Source: Watersipora subatra (lineage: Eukaryota; Bryozoa; Gymnolaemata; Cheilostomatida; Watersiporidae). From it: DNA of 64,000 nucleotides. The notes under the pieces were generated by a model. That model was not told the DNA's origin, ran no database searches, and saw only the letters and a list, made by a program, of their open reading frames with translations. The position numbers and the translations under genes are program-made. Below are positions 13,510-24,283 of this stretch, piece by piece (within the stretch, counting starts at the first letter, position 1; the number at the start of each line of letters is the position of its first letter). The DNA lies in the NCBI RefSeq assembly GCF_963576615.1, contig NC_088715.1, positions 51,748,007 to 51,812,006 of the forward strand. The letters are read 5' to 3'.

Positions 13510-13770
13510 AAGGCTCACGTGCACAATAGCGTAGCTAGTCGAGGTGCAGAGCCCGGGTAGACAGTCAACAAAAACAAAAGTTCATTTACTGCAAAAAGCT
13601 ATGTCTGAGAGTCAAGGAGCCATTGTTTCAGAGTAGTTCAAAAAACAGTGTGATTATCAATCCGACCGGCAGTTCGTTCCAGGCAGCCGCCAGCTGGTAA
13701 GCACAACGTCTGTGGCCAACAGCGGAGGTCGAAGGTGGCAAAGGAAGAGAAATAAGAATATCATGTGGTA
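13510..13770 (-). mobile_element. LINE 3' end, copy 2 of the family at 6535
   Basis: The minus strand encodes a degraded LINE tail: RRCAYQLAAAWNELPVGL is readable, followed by a stop and frame breaks. It matches the W-N-x-LP motif of LINE C-termini. Its 3' end shares CGACTAGCTACGCTATTGTG with the 6535-6790 copy. It is more decayed than that copy. Confidence 0.55.
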
Positions 13771-15840
13771 AAAAAAGTCAAAATTTGCATTAATGTTTCT
13801 ATTTTTCAGAACAGGTCTAAAGGTCACAATCTATAAAAAGTAATGCAACTCCAATACTCAGTTGTCTTTTCAGCTCTTCTGCATCTGAAAGGTTTAATAA
13901 CACTTTAATATAACTAGATAAACTTTATTCCCTGAATTCATTTAAATTTTATTTCAAGAAAATATATTTTTTTCTTATGAACCTGACTGTTTGTTTTTGA
14001 TGACCCGCAAAAACTCTGATGCACTCTTTTTTAGTACGAAATTTATATTTTCTTTTTTTGACTACTAGTTGAAATATACATAAGGTTTGACTATGTGATC
14101 TACTTCAAGAATCGTCTTTCTTTTTTTGAAGGTAGGTACTCCAAAAGTGAAATAGTTTGCACGTGACAGGGTTTGAAATTTTATTTGTTAGCCCACAGAT
14201 TATGTGCTAACAAGTGCTTAATATTAGTCCTGTAAAAGACTTTGTATTAAAATATATTATAATTTTTTTATGATATTTTTGTTAACCTCTCATTGAGTTA
14301 TATTTCAATAACTAGGCAAATATGTAAATAAACACAACTTATAATAATTACCAACTAAAAAACCGTATGAAGTAATGTTACTATTCATAGTTTATTTTAT
14401 ATATTTGGAAAGCATTTATTTTTTTGCAAGCAGCAACCATTTATTAAAACCTTCTTCTACTGTGTTTTGACCTATTTACACCATACAATAGAGCTTCATA
14501 GACACAAGAGCAAACAACTCTTACAAACTGTACCTGAGTTAAGCGGTTGTTGCTCTGTGTATGTGGTATTCACATTGGTTCTAGGAGACAACCCCTCAGA
14601 CAACCCAAACAGTCTGGTGATAAGGATGTTTGTTCATTTTACTATATGTTCATTGACCTCGTTTTATGATGTCGGAAAATATATAGGCCATTTTCTCTGC
14701 TGCCCATTCTTTCTTAGGTAGTTGTAAAATTTAGCTTGTTTCATACCTTCTTTACTAAAGAATCCATTGGTCTTTACAATTTTCCCAAATAAAGAGTTTT
14801 AAAGATCAATGAAGAAAGCCAGTTATGTAGCCTTAGATTAATAGCAATATTAATTAGCCAATGGCTTAACCTACAATATACCCGTTTCTATTAATAGCAC
14901 CTATTCAAACAAGAACAATGTCAACTATTAAATTTCAAGGTCTTTTTGTTCAGCCAAAAAGTTTTTTTTCTCAAAATCAAGGAAAAAATTAAGGATTTAG
15001 AAGTCTTTTTATAGTACCATTTTAGTAAAAAAAGTTTCGTTACATCCCCACTTGGTGTTTAGCTATTATCTGTTAGTATGTAAGAATAAACCAGTGAAAC
15101 AAAAAGCATAAAACAAATAAAATTAAAATTTCTACTGTAATTTGTTACAAATTGATCGTTTAGCATATTTTTCCAGTTATGTAAAATATGAAGTTTGTTA
15201 GTTGAAACTAGATTGATATTTTTAAATTATGTTGAATAGCGCTGCTTCCAGTTTTAGACTATACCCCATTTAGCACTTTTATCCCCTTTTAATAAATCAA
15301 CTCTCACCTCTATAAAAGGAAATTCAAAACAAAAATACTGAAGATACATATTCATGATAGTCTAACATTTGCATTCCATTTTTCAAAACCAAAATAATAC
15401 AGTAAGGAAAGTTATTTTTATAAGTAAGCATGCCAAAATAGTCGAACATATTTTTGTGATTTGATGTCTTGAAGCATAAGCCAATTAACGCACAGTTGCC
15501 AAGTTTGATGATCATTGCGCAAGTTTTAGAAAAAGACTACTTAGAGACATCATTCCTTCAATAAATTATGGAAGTTTCCTGAATGTAAAAGAATGAGTGG
15601 GTACATACAGGTAGGTGTGACACACCAGATAGAGCAGAGCAAGCACTTGCTAACGCATTTCACCTAATTTTAGTGGCTCTTACTAGTTCAAGTACTGCAC
15701 CGTTCTGGTTAATACATGTTGATGTATTATGTAATGTGCAATTTATGCATTAGTAACTTTGTTAAACTCCGTAAACACAATTACAAGGATTAGAAGTTTT
15801 AAATCCTTTTATTGGAAGATTGCTAGCTTAAGCCATAACT
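13771..15840. other. Non-coding stretch, nothing recognised
   Basis: AT-rich DNA with no shared repeat and no exon-like frame that I could support. The 84-codon frame at 14467-14721 has no recognisable motif. Confidence 0.4.
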
Positions 15841-15869
15841 AAACCCACCAATTAGAGATGTTCTTTGTG

Positions 15870-16075
15870 TTGGCACCTCAGTCGGTTGGCGCCTCGGCTC
15901 TCTTCTGCCAATTAAGTAACTGACAGGGAAATGACATGTTGGTGCTAAACTAAAACTTTGGTTTTCATTGGTATAGAAGTCTAGCAAATCTGCAAGTAAC
16001 AGTTTGGGGTTCAATTTTCGAAAATGCCACCGGTGTTGATGGGAATGGCACCCAACCTTAGGTTACTTTTTGCAA
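15870..16075 (+). mobile_element. Possible old SINE fragment
   Basis: A-box-like TGGCACCTCAGTCGGTTGG (15871-15889) and B-box-like GGGGTTCAATTTTCG (16005-16019) are both present, but about 115 bases apart, too far for an intact tRNA head. It could be two fragments, or a chance pair. It lies just upstream of the BEL insertion. Confidence 0.25.
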
Positions 16076-16117
16076 CTAAACATGTATCTAGTCATCAAGA
16101 ATTTTGGATTCAGACAT

Positions 16118-16769
16118 TGTGAAGGAAATATTTGACCTGAGATGGCTCCACAGACGTCATGCCTTTGTCCTCATTTTTTATTGCTGCCAGTGGGTGGTCA
16201 AGCCAACCCCTGACCTTTGTGGCGTGGCGTGTCCGGTCCCAATTGATTCATAGATATGGCCGGATGTAACACACACCAATAAAATTTAGAGAAAACACCA
16301 TGTCACAACACCGTACAACCAGATCAGCAGTTTTTGCTCTTTCTTAGTTAGTTTACTGTTTGCCTTCATGCAATCAACATATCAATATTTTGCTTCGATC
16401 ATATTTCATTACTCTATATTCAGCTTATATTCAACAATGTGCCTGACATTGGAGGCAAAAGGTCAGTCAACTGCATATGCATATTTCTATACTTTCTTGA
16501 ATATTATTGTTATTATTTGGCTTAAATCATACATTCATTCATGTTTTATTATTGTGCTAATTATATCATGTAATTGCATTTAATTCTATCAAGGTTAACT
16601 TGTAGTTTTATCTTAATATCGTCTATTACAGACTTCACGGCAGATGCTGAGGTTAGATACATATAGTAATAAAGTTACACAACTAAAGCATCACCAGTAG
16701 AAGCCTTATTCTCTTCTAGTCAGCACAGTTGTTGCCGCTTTTTATAAGTGAAGTTTTAAGAACTTCACA
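16118..16769 (+). repeat. 5' LTR of the BEL/Pao element
   Basis: 652 bp, TG...CA ended, and the same as the 3' LTR in my read-through. Possible polyadenylation hexamers AATAAA occur at 16278-16283 and 16668-16673. A 71-codon frame at offset 250 appears in both LTRs and is probably incidental. I could not assign a primer-binding site: no TGG-initiated tRNA complement lies in the first 20 bases after the LTR. Confidence 0.95.
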
Positions 16770-16792
16770 GTGAAGTCTTATCCAAAGAGAAG

Positions 16793-17229
16793 AGGACAAC
16801 TTCGTCACCCAATATAGGACATCTTCGTCACCCACCAAAGGACAACTTCGTCACCCAACAAAGGACATCTTCGTCACCCACTATAGGACATCTTCGTCAC
16901 CCACTATAGGACATCTTCGTCACCCACCAAAGGACAACTTCGTCACCCAACAAAGGACATCTCCGTCACCCACTATAGGACATCTTCGTCACCCACCAAA
17001 GGACAACTTCGTCACCCAACAAAGGACATCTTCGTCACCCACTATAGGACATCTTCGTCACCCACCATAGGACATCTCCGTCACCCACTATAGGACATCT
17101 TCGTCACCCACCAATTGACAACTTCGTCACCCAACAAAGGACATCTTCGTCACCCACTATAGGACATCTTCGTCACCCACCATAGGACATCTTCGTCACC
17201 CACCAAAGGACATCATCGTCACCCAAAGC
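16793..17229 (+). repeat. 23-bp minisatellite inside the BEL leader (19 units)
   Basis: Nineteen head-to-tail 23-base units with no length change, consensus AGGACATCTTCGTCACCCA plus four variable bases (CTAT, CCAA, ACAA and similar). Two more degenerate AGGACA-starting units follow to about 17270. Variants recur in a fixed order (…CTAT, …CCAA, …ACAA), a higher-order period of 69 bases. The array lies between the 5' LTR and gag, so it is copied with the element. It could be a packaging or dimerisation region or a passive expansion; the sequence does not decide. Confidence 0.95.
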
Positions 17230-18007
17230 AGGACATTGTCATTTAGCAATAGGACAATCTCTTCATTCACTAAACGAAATTACTCTTACCGTACGATACA
17301 CACGTAGTCAATGAACCGTAACTATCGTTATTTACATGCAAGCAAGCTGGAATCGAGGACCACAGGATTGGAAGCTAAGTAATTGATTATTAGCATTCCT
17401 TTACAACAAAACAGTGTGAGTTGTCTAACCTTGCCTCATTACAGCATTTACATAAATACTTGCATGTTGACTTCATTTTGGAATTGGATATCTGCTTTGA
17501 CCTTTTGTTATATCATTTGCTACTTATGTAAGCTGAGCTGGTTGTACAATTGTGACACTCTAGAAAAACGCTCACCTTTAGTCTTCGGTGTGTGCATACA
17601 TTTTGTCATATCGGTGGTCCAGTTTGGGACTGGTTGGCTGCGCCGGTAAACGTTAGAAAGGTTCAGTTTGGCCCTTCTGCTGGCAGCAGTTTTTATAGAG
17701 ACCCAGGGTCATCGCTCATGTACGTATACGCGTAGGTTAATTTTCCATTAAGTAGGATAGCTTTTAATCAGACGACAATAGTGCATTAGGCATTGTTCAC
17801 TGGTCACTCATTAGCCCATCAGTTGGTTAAGATATGAGATATAGCTCTGTTTGACTAAAACAAGCTCACAATAGCGTGTATCATACACATTTGTTTACAA
17901 CCACCTTTGCAGGAAGTAGACAGTGCTAGTTATTGAGTTATTGAAGTTTGGCTGTAATAGTACAGCATTCTTATCTAATAGCAATTAGGCAGTGCTAATC
18001 AGCTAAA

Positions 18008-21000
18008 ATGTCTGGTAATGGTCTTGATTCAGATCAACTCAGTGAGCCAAGCCAAAACACTGAGCAAATTGATGACTCTGGTCAAAGTGAAATATTAGTT
18101 GCTGTCGTTAGTCAAAGCGAATTGTTAGATGAAAATCCAGAAAGCGCTAGTGATGCTGCAGATAGTATAGTAGGCGCTGACCAGCAACGACGCTCGCAGC
18201 GCGAAACAAAGCTGTCTTTAAAAGCCAGGGAAAATAGATGTTTAGAATTGTCGCACTCACTCCTTCAAAACATGAGTGAACAACTACACAAAAATGAAGA
18301 GTTTTTGAGACATGCTGACAGTCAGCTTTATCAAACTGTTGAAGCTTTTCTCACAGATTTAGATAAAAACACAGCAGTTATTCACTCCCAATTTAATGAA
18401 CTACAGAAAGTATCAGAAGTTCAACCTGATGTAAATGTAACAGCGCTCTATGAACAGTACAGGGCTGATGTAAGCATTATGTTTGAGTACGGTGCTAGGA
18501 GAAGGGAGGAGGAAATGCACGATAGAGAGGAAGAAAGAAGAGTACAGGAATTAGAACAAGCCGTAGAAGAATCAAGAAGGAAGTTAGAAGAGGATATGAA
18601 GGTAATGACAGCCATGATGGAAGCCCGTAGAGCACGCATGCAAACCTTGTTGCAACAGCAGACAACTTCCCCAGTAGATATGCGACGCTTTAGCTCACCT
18701 AGCATCCACACTTCAACACAATCAGCACATGCAGTGACTGCACAAGTACAACAAGCAAGCACAGTGTCCACACATGCAGCGCCTGCACAAGTACAACAAG
18801 CAAGTACAGTGTCCACACTTGCAGCGCCCCCACATGTACGATCAACACTCGCAGCTTCTACACGAGAACTACAAACAAGTACAGTACCCACATCTGCAGC
18901 ATCTCCACCGGTAGAATTAGCACATGCAGCACTCATGCCCACAGTATCAACACATGTACAGCAAACACATACATGGCCCACACACGTTCAACCAACACAG
19001 ACAGTGTCTGCATATGCGGCACCTTTACATGCACCACAGGCAGGTGCACCTATAATCTCAACACCGAGTGCTCAGGCATTCATACCCAAAACACCATCAC
19101 TTGTGACAAAACCATATCCTTATGTTCCCAACGGCTCACCTTATCAAAGTTCAATGACAGAATCACACCCGGCTGAAGTAGCCAAAGCAATAACAGATCA
19201 CATGCACATATCACTGATTGCCCCACCTGAGCCTGGAGTATTCACAGGTGACCCACTACAATACGCGGACTGGCGTGTAGCCTACAATTATCTAATTGGT
19301 GCAAGGGCTGGATCGCCAATAGAGAAGCTCCATAGGCTCAGAAAATACGTCGACGGTGAAGCTAAAGAAACAATAAGTGGATACTTCCGCCTACAGACGG
19401 AAGATGCCTACCAAGAAGCCTTGCAAACCTTGGATGAGGAGTTTGGAAGGCCCGATCTTGTAGAAGACGGCTTTCGTGACAAACTAGAAAGCTGGCCTAA
19501 AATTGGCAAGTTCGACAAGGACGCTCTGAAAAAGTACTCTATATTTCTAAAACAGTGTGTAGCAGCACAGTCATCCCTCAACAATCTGAAGGTCTTGAGC
19601 GACAAAAGAGAAAACAAAAAGTTTATCAAATGCTTGCCCGAATGGGTTGCTAACCGTTGGCTGACAATCGTAACAGAAGAAGAAGAAAAGCAAGGCTTCC
19701 CGCCTTTCTCCAGATACGCATCCTTCGTAGCTTTTCAAGCCAAAGTAAGTAACAACTCCTTGCGAGAATCTGGAGAATCTGCAAACCACAAAGGAAAGAA
19801 TGACTCGGCAGACGCCTATCACCATAAAACGCGACAAGGTCAGAGAAGCTCAGAAGGTGCCTCAAAAGGCAAAAGGCAATTCGGTGAAGCTCCAGCCAAA
19901 ACAAGCCAAATCAACGCGCATCAAACTAGCACTCAAGCCGCCACAAATTGTTTGTATTGCAAAAAAGGAAGACACAAAACTACCGAGTGCCGATCACTTA
20001 CCAAACTACCGTACAAGGATAAGTGTAGCTTTGTTACTGAAAATAAACTATGCTTCCGATGTTTAAACTCGGGTCACCACAAGAAAGAATGTAAAAGTAA
20101 TGTGACATGTAACACATGCAACAACACTCATCCAACAGCCTTTCATTTCATTCCCCGAGACAAGTCCACAGCTGAAAATGACACAAAAGGTTCAAGCGCA
20201 GACAAGAAAGATGATTCGAATGAGAGAACTGATGGCAAACCCAAGGCACTAAATGCCAATGCAATAAAGCAACAGTCACAGAAGCTCCTTAGTATGATTG
20301 TGCCCGTCTTTGTTACACATAACAACAAACAAGAGCTAGTATACGCGCTGTTAGATAGCCAGTCAGATGCCAGTTTCATCAGCAAAGATATAGCCGAGAA
20401 AATAACTCCCACTTATACCCAAGAAGACGTGACGATTCGCACACTAAATGGAGAGACGACAAAAAAACTGAAGCGCTATAATTTACTGTTGAAAGGCTTT
20501 GGAGCTGCCAACCTTGAACAGCTAAAGATATCAGCTTATGAGCAGGATGATATACCATGCAATACGGCACAGATTCCAAACAGGAACCATGTACGAAATA
20601 TGCCACACCTTCGGTCAATAGAAAGAAATCTACCTCCAAAGCTTGACATTCCTGTTGCACTACTTATTGGCACTGATTGCTCACAGGCACTCATGCCGAG
20701 AGAAACAATCTCAGGCGCCGATGGCCTACCCTTTGCAATCAAAACATTGTTCGGCTGGACGCTATGTGGTCAAGTCTCCGAGTGCAATCATGTTCAGCAT
20801 GTGCACACCACAGCTCTCTGCAAAGAAGAACACAATCTGTCCAGGATGTCACAAAATGATATGAAGTTTTTAGAGTTGTTAAATGATGGCCTGACAAAAT
20901 TGGAAAACGGATCTGTTAGTCTGCCATTGCCCTTTAAGGAAGAACCACAGCTTCCCAATAATAAGATACAAGCTGAAAGACGATTTGAACAGTTGCTAAA

Positions 21001-24000
21001 ACGTTTCAGAAAGGACGAGGCATACAAAGCAGAATACTGCACCTTCATGAAAGAGTTGATCTCCAACAACCATGCTGAGTTAGCACCCAGCAACACCAAA
21101 GATAAGGAAACATGGTACATTCCTCATTTCGGAGTGTACCATCCCAAGAAGAAAAAACTGCGCATCGTTTTCGACGCTAGCGCAAAACATATGGGCAAGT
21201 CGCTTAATGAGTTATTGCTGACTGGTCCCGATCAGATGAACAACTTAGTTGGAATCTTACTAAGGTTTCGCCAGAATACCATAGCACTGTCATGTGACGT
21301 GCAGAAAATGTTCCATAACTTCATCGTAGCACCAGAACACCGCGATTTCTTGCGGTTTCTGTGGAGAGATGACGCTACAGAACAGATCGTGGAATATAGG
21401 ATGACACGTCACTTGTTTGGAGCTACCTCTTCACCAGGAGTAGCTACCTTTGCACTCCGAAAAATTGCCTCTGAACACAAAGAAGACAAACCAGAAGCCT
21501 GGAAGTTTATTACTGAAAACTTCTATGTTGACGACGGCATCATGAGCACCGAAGCAATCGAAGACGCCATAAAGCTTGTAAAGGACACGATAGAGGTATG
21601 TAGCAGTGCCAACCTAAGACTACACAAATTTGTCAGCAACAGTCGAAAACTATTAAACACAATCCCTATTTCTGAGAGAGCAAGCGAGGTACAAGGATTA
21701 GACCTCCTGAAAGACAAGCTGCCAACAGAAAGGACACTAGGCCTTGAGTGGTGCTCCAACAGCGACACCATCATGTTTAAAAATAGCATGACCACTAAGC
21801 CTTTCACTAAAAGAGGAATACTTTCGGTCATTTCGCAACTATATGACCCACTTGGACTACTGGCTCCCTTCACATTGCTCGGCAAAAACATCATGCAAAA
21901 GGCCTGTCAAAGCTCAGTTGAGTGGGATGAAGAAGTTCCCTCTGATATTAAGACCGAGTGGATGACCTGGATGGAATCGCTCTCCGACTTGGAAAAGCTA
22001 AAGATTAGCAGGTGTATAAAACCACCTGAATTTGGTGAAATAGCTCGCACAGAACTCCATCACTTCTGCGATGGCAGTCTGTCTGGCTACGGAGCTTGTT
22101 CATATGTAAGGTTCACCAACAAACAACAACAGGTACATGTAGCATTGCTCATTGCAAAATCCAGAGTTGTGCCGCTGAAGTCTACAATGACTGTGCCTCG
22201 TCTAGAGCTGCAGGCCGCAGTTGAGGCAGCACACTTGAGCAATGTGCTCCGATCAGAGCTACAGATGGACGTTAATGCAGAGTTCTTCTGGTCAGATTCC
22301 CAAATCACACTAGGAAGAATAAAGAATAGCAATGCACGCTACCACATGTTCGTAGCCAACCGAGTAAAGGAGATACGCAGTCTGTCTCGCCCCGATCAAT
22401 GGTTCTTCATCGCAGGATCAATGAACCCTGCTGACATAGTTTCTCGAGGATCCCGTGTGAAAGATTTACAGCAATTTAGGTGGTGGGAAGGTCCTGAGTT
22501 TCTGCAAACTTCGAACATTACACCCCTGTCTGGAGATCAAACAGATTATCAACAAGTTGCAGATGAAGACCCTGAACTAAAGCATGTCAAAACAGCTCTG
22601 CAATGCCAGTCTAAAGAAATGAAAGTTGCAGAAAACATCTTCAGCAAGTTCAGCTCCTGGAAAAGCCTCGTTCGAGCCATAGCAAACTGTAAAAAAATGA
22701 TATCGAATAAATGTTGGAAGAAGCCTATACTCACTGTGGATGACCTAAAAGAAACCGAGAAAGTCATCATAAAAATGGCACAACTTGAAGCCTATGAGCA
22801 AGACATCAAACACATCAACAAAGGAACTACCTGGAAACAGAGCAGCATTGCCAAACTGAATCCATATCTAGACCCCGACCAACTACTGCGTATCGGTGGG
22901 AGGGTAAAAAATTCAACTGCCCTAAGTCTTCCAGAAAGACACCCACTCATAATACCCAAGAACACTCACATAGCCAAGCTTTTAGTAAGATATTACCATC
23001 AAAAAGTATATCATCAAGGGAGAACAACAACCCTCGGAGCTCTAAGAGGAGCTGGTTATTGGGTCATTCGAGGAAATAAGCTAGTCAAGGACGCCATATA
23101 CGAATGCGTGGTCTGTAAGAGACTTAGAGGAAAGACCGCAGACCAGCAGATGGGTGACCTGCCCAAAGAAAGAACAGAACCTGGATACCCATTTACTCAC
23201 GTTGGAATCGACTGCTTTGGGCCCTACACGGTGAAAGACAGGAGAACAGAAGCAAAACGATGGGGTCTTATTTTCGTTTGCCTATATTCTAAGGGCATAC
23301 ACATTGAGCTTCTAGAACAAATGTCCACCGACGCCTTCTTGAACGCTTTGAGGTGCTTTATGTGCATACGAGGTCCAGTGAGTACTATATACTGCGACCA
23401 AGGCACTAATTTCATAGGCGCCAGAAATGAACTAGAGAAACAGCTGGAATGTATCAGCCAAGAAGCTAGAAATAAGGTCAAAGATGACATGATCAAATTC
23501 AAGTTCAACGCTCCCTCTGCTAGTCACACAGGAGGCCTATGGGAGCGGAGCATTAAAACTGTCAAGGCTGTGCTAAATGGTATGACACAAACCTTCAAAG
23601 GAAGATTAGACACCCCCAGCCTTCGAACCGCCTTCTATGAAGCGATGTATACGGTCAATAGTCGACCACTGGCAACCGACAATTTAACCAACCCATCAGA
23701 AACATTTATCACTCCAAATCACCTTTTGACAGCCAAACCTCAAACCTTATCAACTGCGCCAGGAGACTTTGACAACCAAGAAATCTATGGCAGAAAACAA
23801 TGGCGGAAGGTACAGCAATTCGCAAACATATTTTGGGAACAATGGAAGGTAGACTATCTTTGCACACTAGACACTCGCCAAAAATGGCAAAGCAAGTGCC
23901 AGAATTTAGTCGAAGGTGACATTGTTTTGCTGACCGATGACAACACTCCCAGGAATCAATGGCGGACAGGGGTGATCGAGGAAACTTTCCCAGGGAAAGA

Positions 24001-24136
24001 TAATCTAGTGAGGCGTGTAAAGATTCGTCTCACGAATAGGATGCTAGATAGGAAGGGGAAACAAATGGAGGCAGCTTCTGTACTGGAAAGGCCAGTTCAA
24101 AAACTGGTGCTTCTCCTCCCTGCAAAACGTGACTAG
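18008..24136 (+). CDS. BEL/Pao Gag-Pol polyprotein (2042 aa)
   Basis: A single frame carrying all the enzymes an LTR element needs to copy and insert itself. In order: an acidic N-terminus with a Glu/Arg-rich coiled coil (about 65-220); a Val-Ser-Thr/Ala-rich repeat region (about 230-350); a DUF1759-type Gag core (about 405-580); two CX2CX4HX4C zinc knuckles at about C648 and C682, and a third Cys-rich segment; a DUF1758-type aspartic protease with active-site LLDSQSDASFI (D783); reverse transcriptase from about 1037 with YVDD at 1173-1176; an RNase H region with D1355, E1400, D1430 and D1476; an integrase H2C2 zinc finger (about 1644-1710); an integrase DDE core at D1735, D1797 and E1846; and a C-terminal DUF5641-like domain. 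The start ATG (AAAATGTC) is the first in the frame. No stop or frameshift separates gag from pol. The protease reads DSQ where DSG/DTG is standard; this Gln variant may be normal for the clade. No env. Confidence 0.96.
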   Translation: MSGNGLDSDQLSEPSQNTEQIDDSGQSEILVAVVSQSELLDENPESASDAADSIVGADQQRRSQRETKLSLKARENRCLELSHSLLQNMSEQLHKNEEFLRHADSQLYQTVEAFLTDLDKNTAVIHSQFNELQKVSEVQPDVNVTALYEQYRADVSIMFEYGARRREEEMHDREEERRVQELEQAVEESRRKLEEDMKVMTAMMEARRARMQTLLQQQTTSPVDMRRFSSPSIHTSTQSAHAVTAQVQQASTVSTHAAPAQVQQASTVSTLAAPPHVRSTLAASTRELQTSTVPTSAASPPVELAHAALMPTVSTHVQQTHTWPTHVQPTQTVSAYAAPLHAPQAGAPIISTPSAQAFIPKTPSLVTKPYPYVPNGSPYQSSMTESHPAEVAKAITDHMHISLIAPPEPGVFTGDPLQYADWRVAYNYLIGARAGSPIEKLHRLRKYVDGEAKETISGYFRLQTEDAYQEALQTLDEEFGRPDLVEDGFRDKLESWPKIGKFDKDALKKYSIFLKQCVAAQSSLNNLKVLSDKRENKKFIKCLPEWVANRWLTIVTEEEEKQGFPPFSRYASFVAFQAKVSNNSLRESGESANHKGKNDSADAYHHKTRQGQRSSEGASKGKRQFGEAPAKTSQINAHQTSTQAATNCLYCKKGRHKTTECRSLTKLPYKDKCSFVTENKLCFRCLNSGHHKKECKSNVTCNTCNNTHPTAFHFIPRDKSTAENDTKGSSADKKDDSNERTDGKPKALNANAIKQQSQKLLSMIVPVFVTHNNKQELVYALLDSQSDASFISKDIAEKITPTYTQEDVTIRTLNGETTKKLKRYNLLLKGFGAANLEQLKISAYEQDDIPCNTAQIPNRNHVRNMPHLRSIERNLPPKLDIPVALLIGTDCSQALMPRETISGADGLPFAIKTLFGWTLCGQVSECNHVQHVHTTALCKEEHNLSRMSQNDMKFLELLNDGLTKLENGSVSLPLPFKEEPQLPNNKIQAERRFEQLLKRFRKDEAYKAEYCTFMKELISNNHAELAPSNTKDKETWYIPHFGVYHPKKKKLRIVFDASAKHMGKSLNELLLTGPDQMNNLVGILLRFRQNTIALSCDVQKMFHNFIVAPEHRDFLRFLWRDDATEQIVEYRMTRHLFGATSSPGVATFALRKIASEHKEDKPEAWKFITENFYVDDGIMSTEAIEDAIKLVKDTIEVCSSANLRLHKFVSNSRKLLNTIPISERASEVQGLDLLKDKLPTERTLGLEWCSNSDTIMFKNSMTTKPFTKRGILSVISQLYDPLGLLAPFTLLGKNIMQKACQSSVEWDEEVPSDIKTEWMTWMESLSDLEKLKISRCIKPPEFGEIARTELHHFCDGSLSGYGACSYVRFTNKQQQVHVALLIAKSRVVPLKSTMTVPRLELQAAVEAAHLSNVLRSELQMDVNAEFFWSDSQITLGRIKNSNARYHMFVANRVKEIRSLSRPDQWFFIAGSMNPADIVSRGSRVKDLQQFRWWEGPEFLQTSNITPLSGDQTDYQQVADEDPELKHVKTALQCQSKEMKVAENIFSKFSSWKSLVRAIANCKKMISNKCWKKPILTVDDLKETEKVIIKMAQLEAYEQDIKHINKGTTWKQSSIAKLNPYLDPDQLLRIGGRVKNSTALSLPERHPLIIPKNTHIAKLLVRYYHQKVYHQGRTTTLGALRGAGYWVIRGNKLVKDAIYECVVCKRLRGKTADQQMGDLPKERTEPGYPFTHVGIDCFGPYTVKDRRTEAKRWGLIFVCLYSKGIHIELLEQMSTDAFLNALRCFMCIRGPVSTIYCDQGTNFIGARNELEKQLECISQEARNKVKDDMIKFKFNAPSASHTGGLWERSIKTVKAVLNGMTQTFKGRLDTPSLRTAFYEAMYTVNSRPLATDNLTNPSETFITPNHLLTAKPQTLSTAPGDFDNQEIYGRKQWRKVQQFANIFWEQWKVDYLCTLDTRQKWQSKCQNLVEGDIVLLTDDNTPRNQWRTGVIEETFPGKDNLVRRVKIRLTNRMLDRKGKQMEAASVLERPVQKLVLLLPAKRD

Positions 24137-24283
24137 TTGTGAGCAGTGGTGCACATGGTAATATAGATAGTCTATTATAGCATATAGTAGTAGTTTAGTA
24201 GCTATAATATTTCAACTGTAGCAGTAGTACAATATTCTTACAACTTTTCGATCTGGTTAATTTTGCCAAAATTAAGGTGGGAG

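Noticed and set aside
16368-16583. 71-codon frame present twice (also at 24534)
   Set aside because: It is present twice only because it lies in the LTR; composition is low-complexity and no start context or motif supports it.
16793-17229. CRISPR array
   Set aside because: The units are contiguous 23-mers with no unique spacers, in an animal retrotransposon leader.
17340-17372. TGG-starting stretch (CTGGAATCGAGGACCACAGG) as a displaced BEL primer-binding site
   Set aside because: It lies about 580 bases from the LTR end and lacks the T-arm complement expected of a tRNA 3' end.
18448-18981. 177-codon minus-strand Cys-rich frame inside the BEL element
   Set aside because: It is the antisense of the Gag coding sequence and its Val-Ser-Thr repeat; no independent support.
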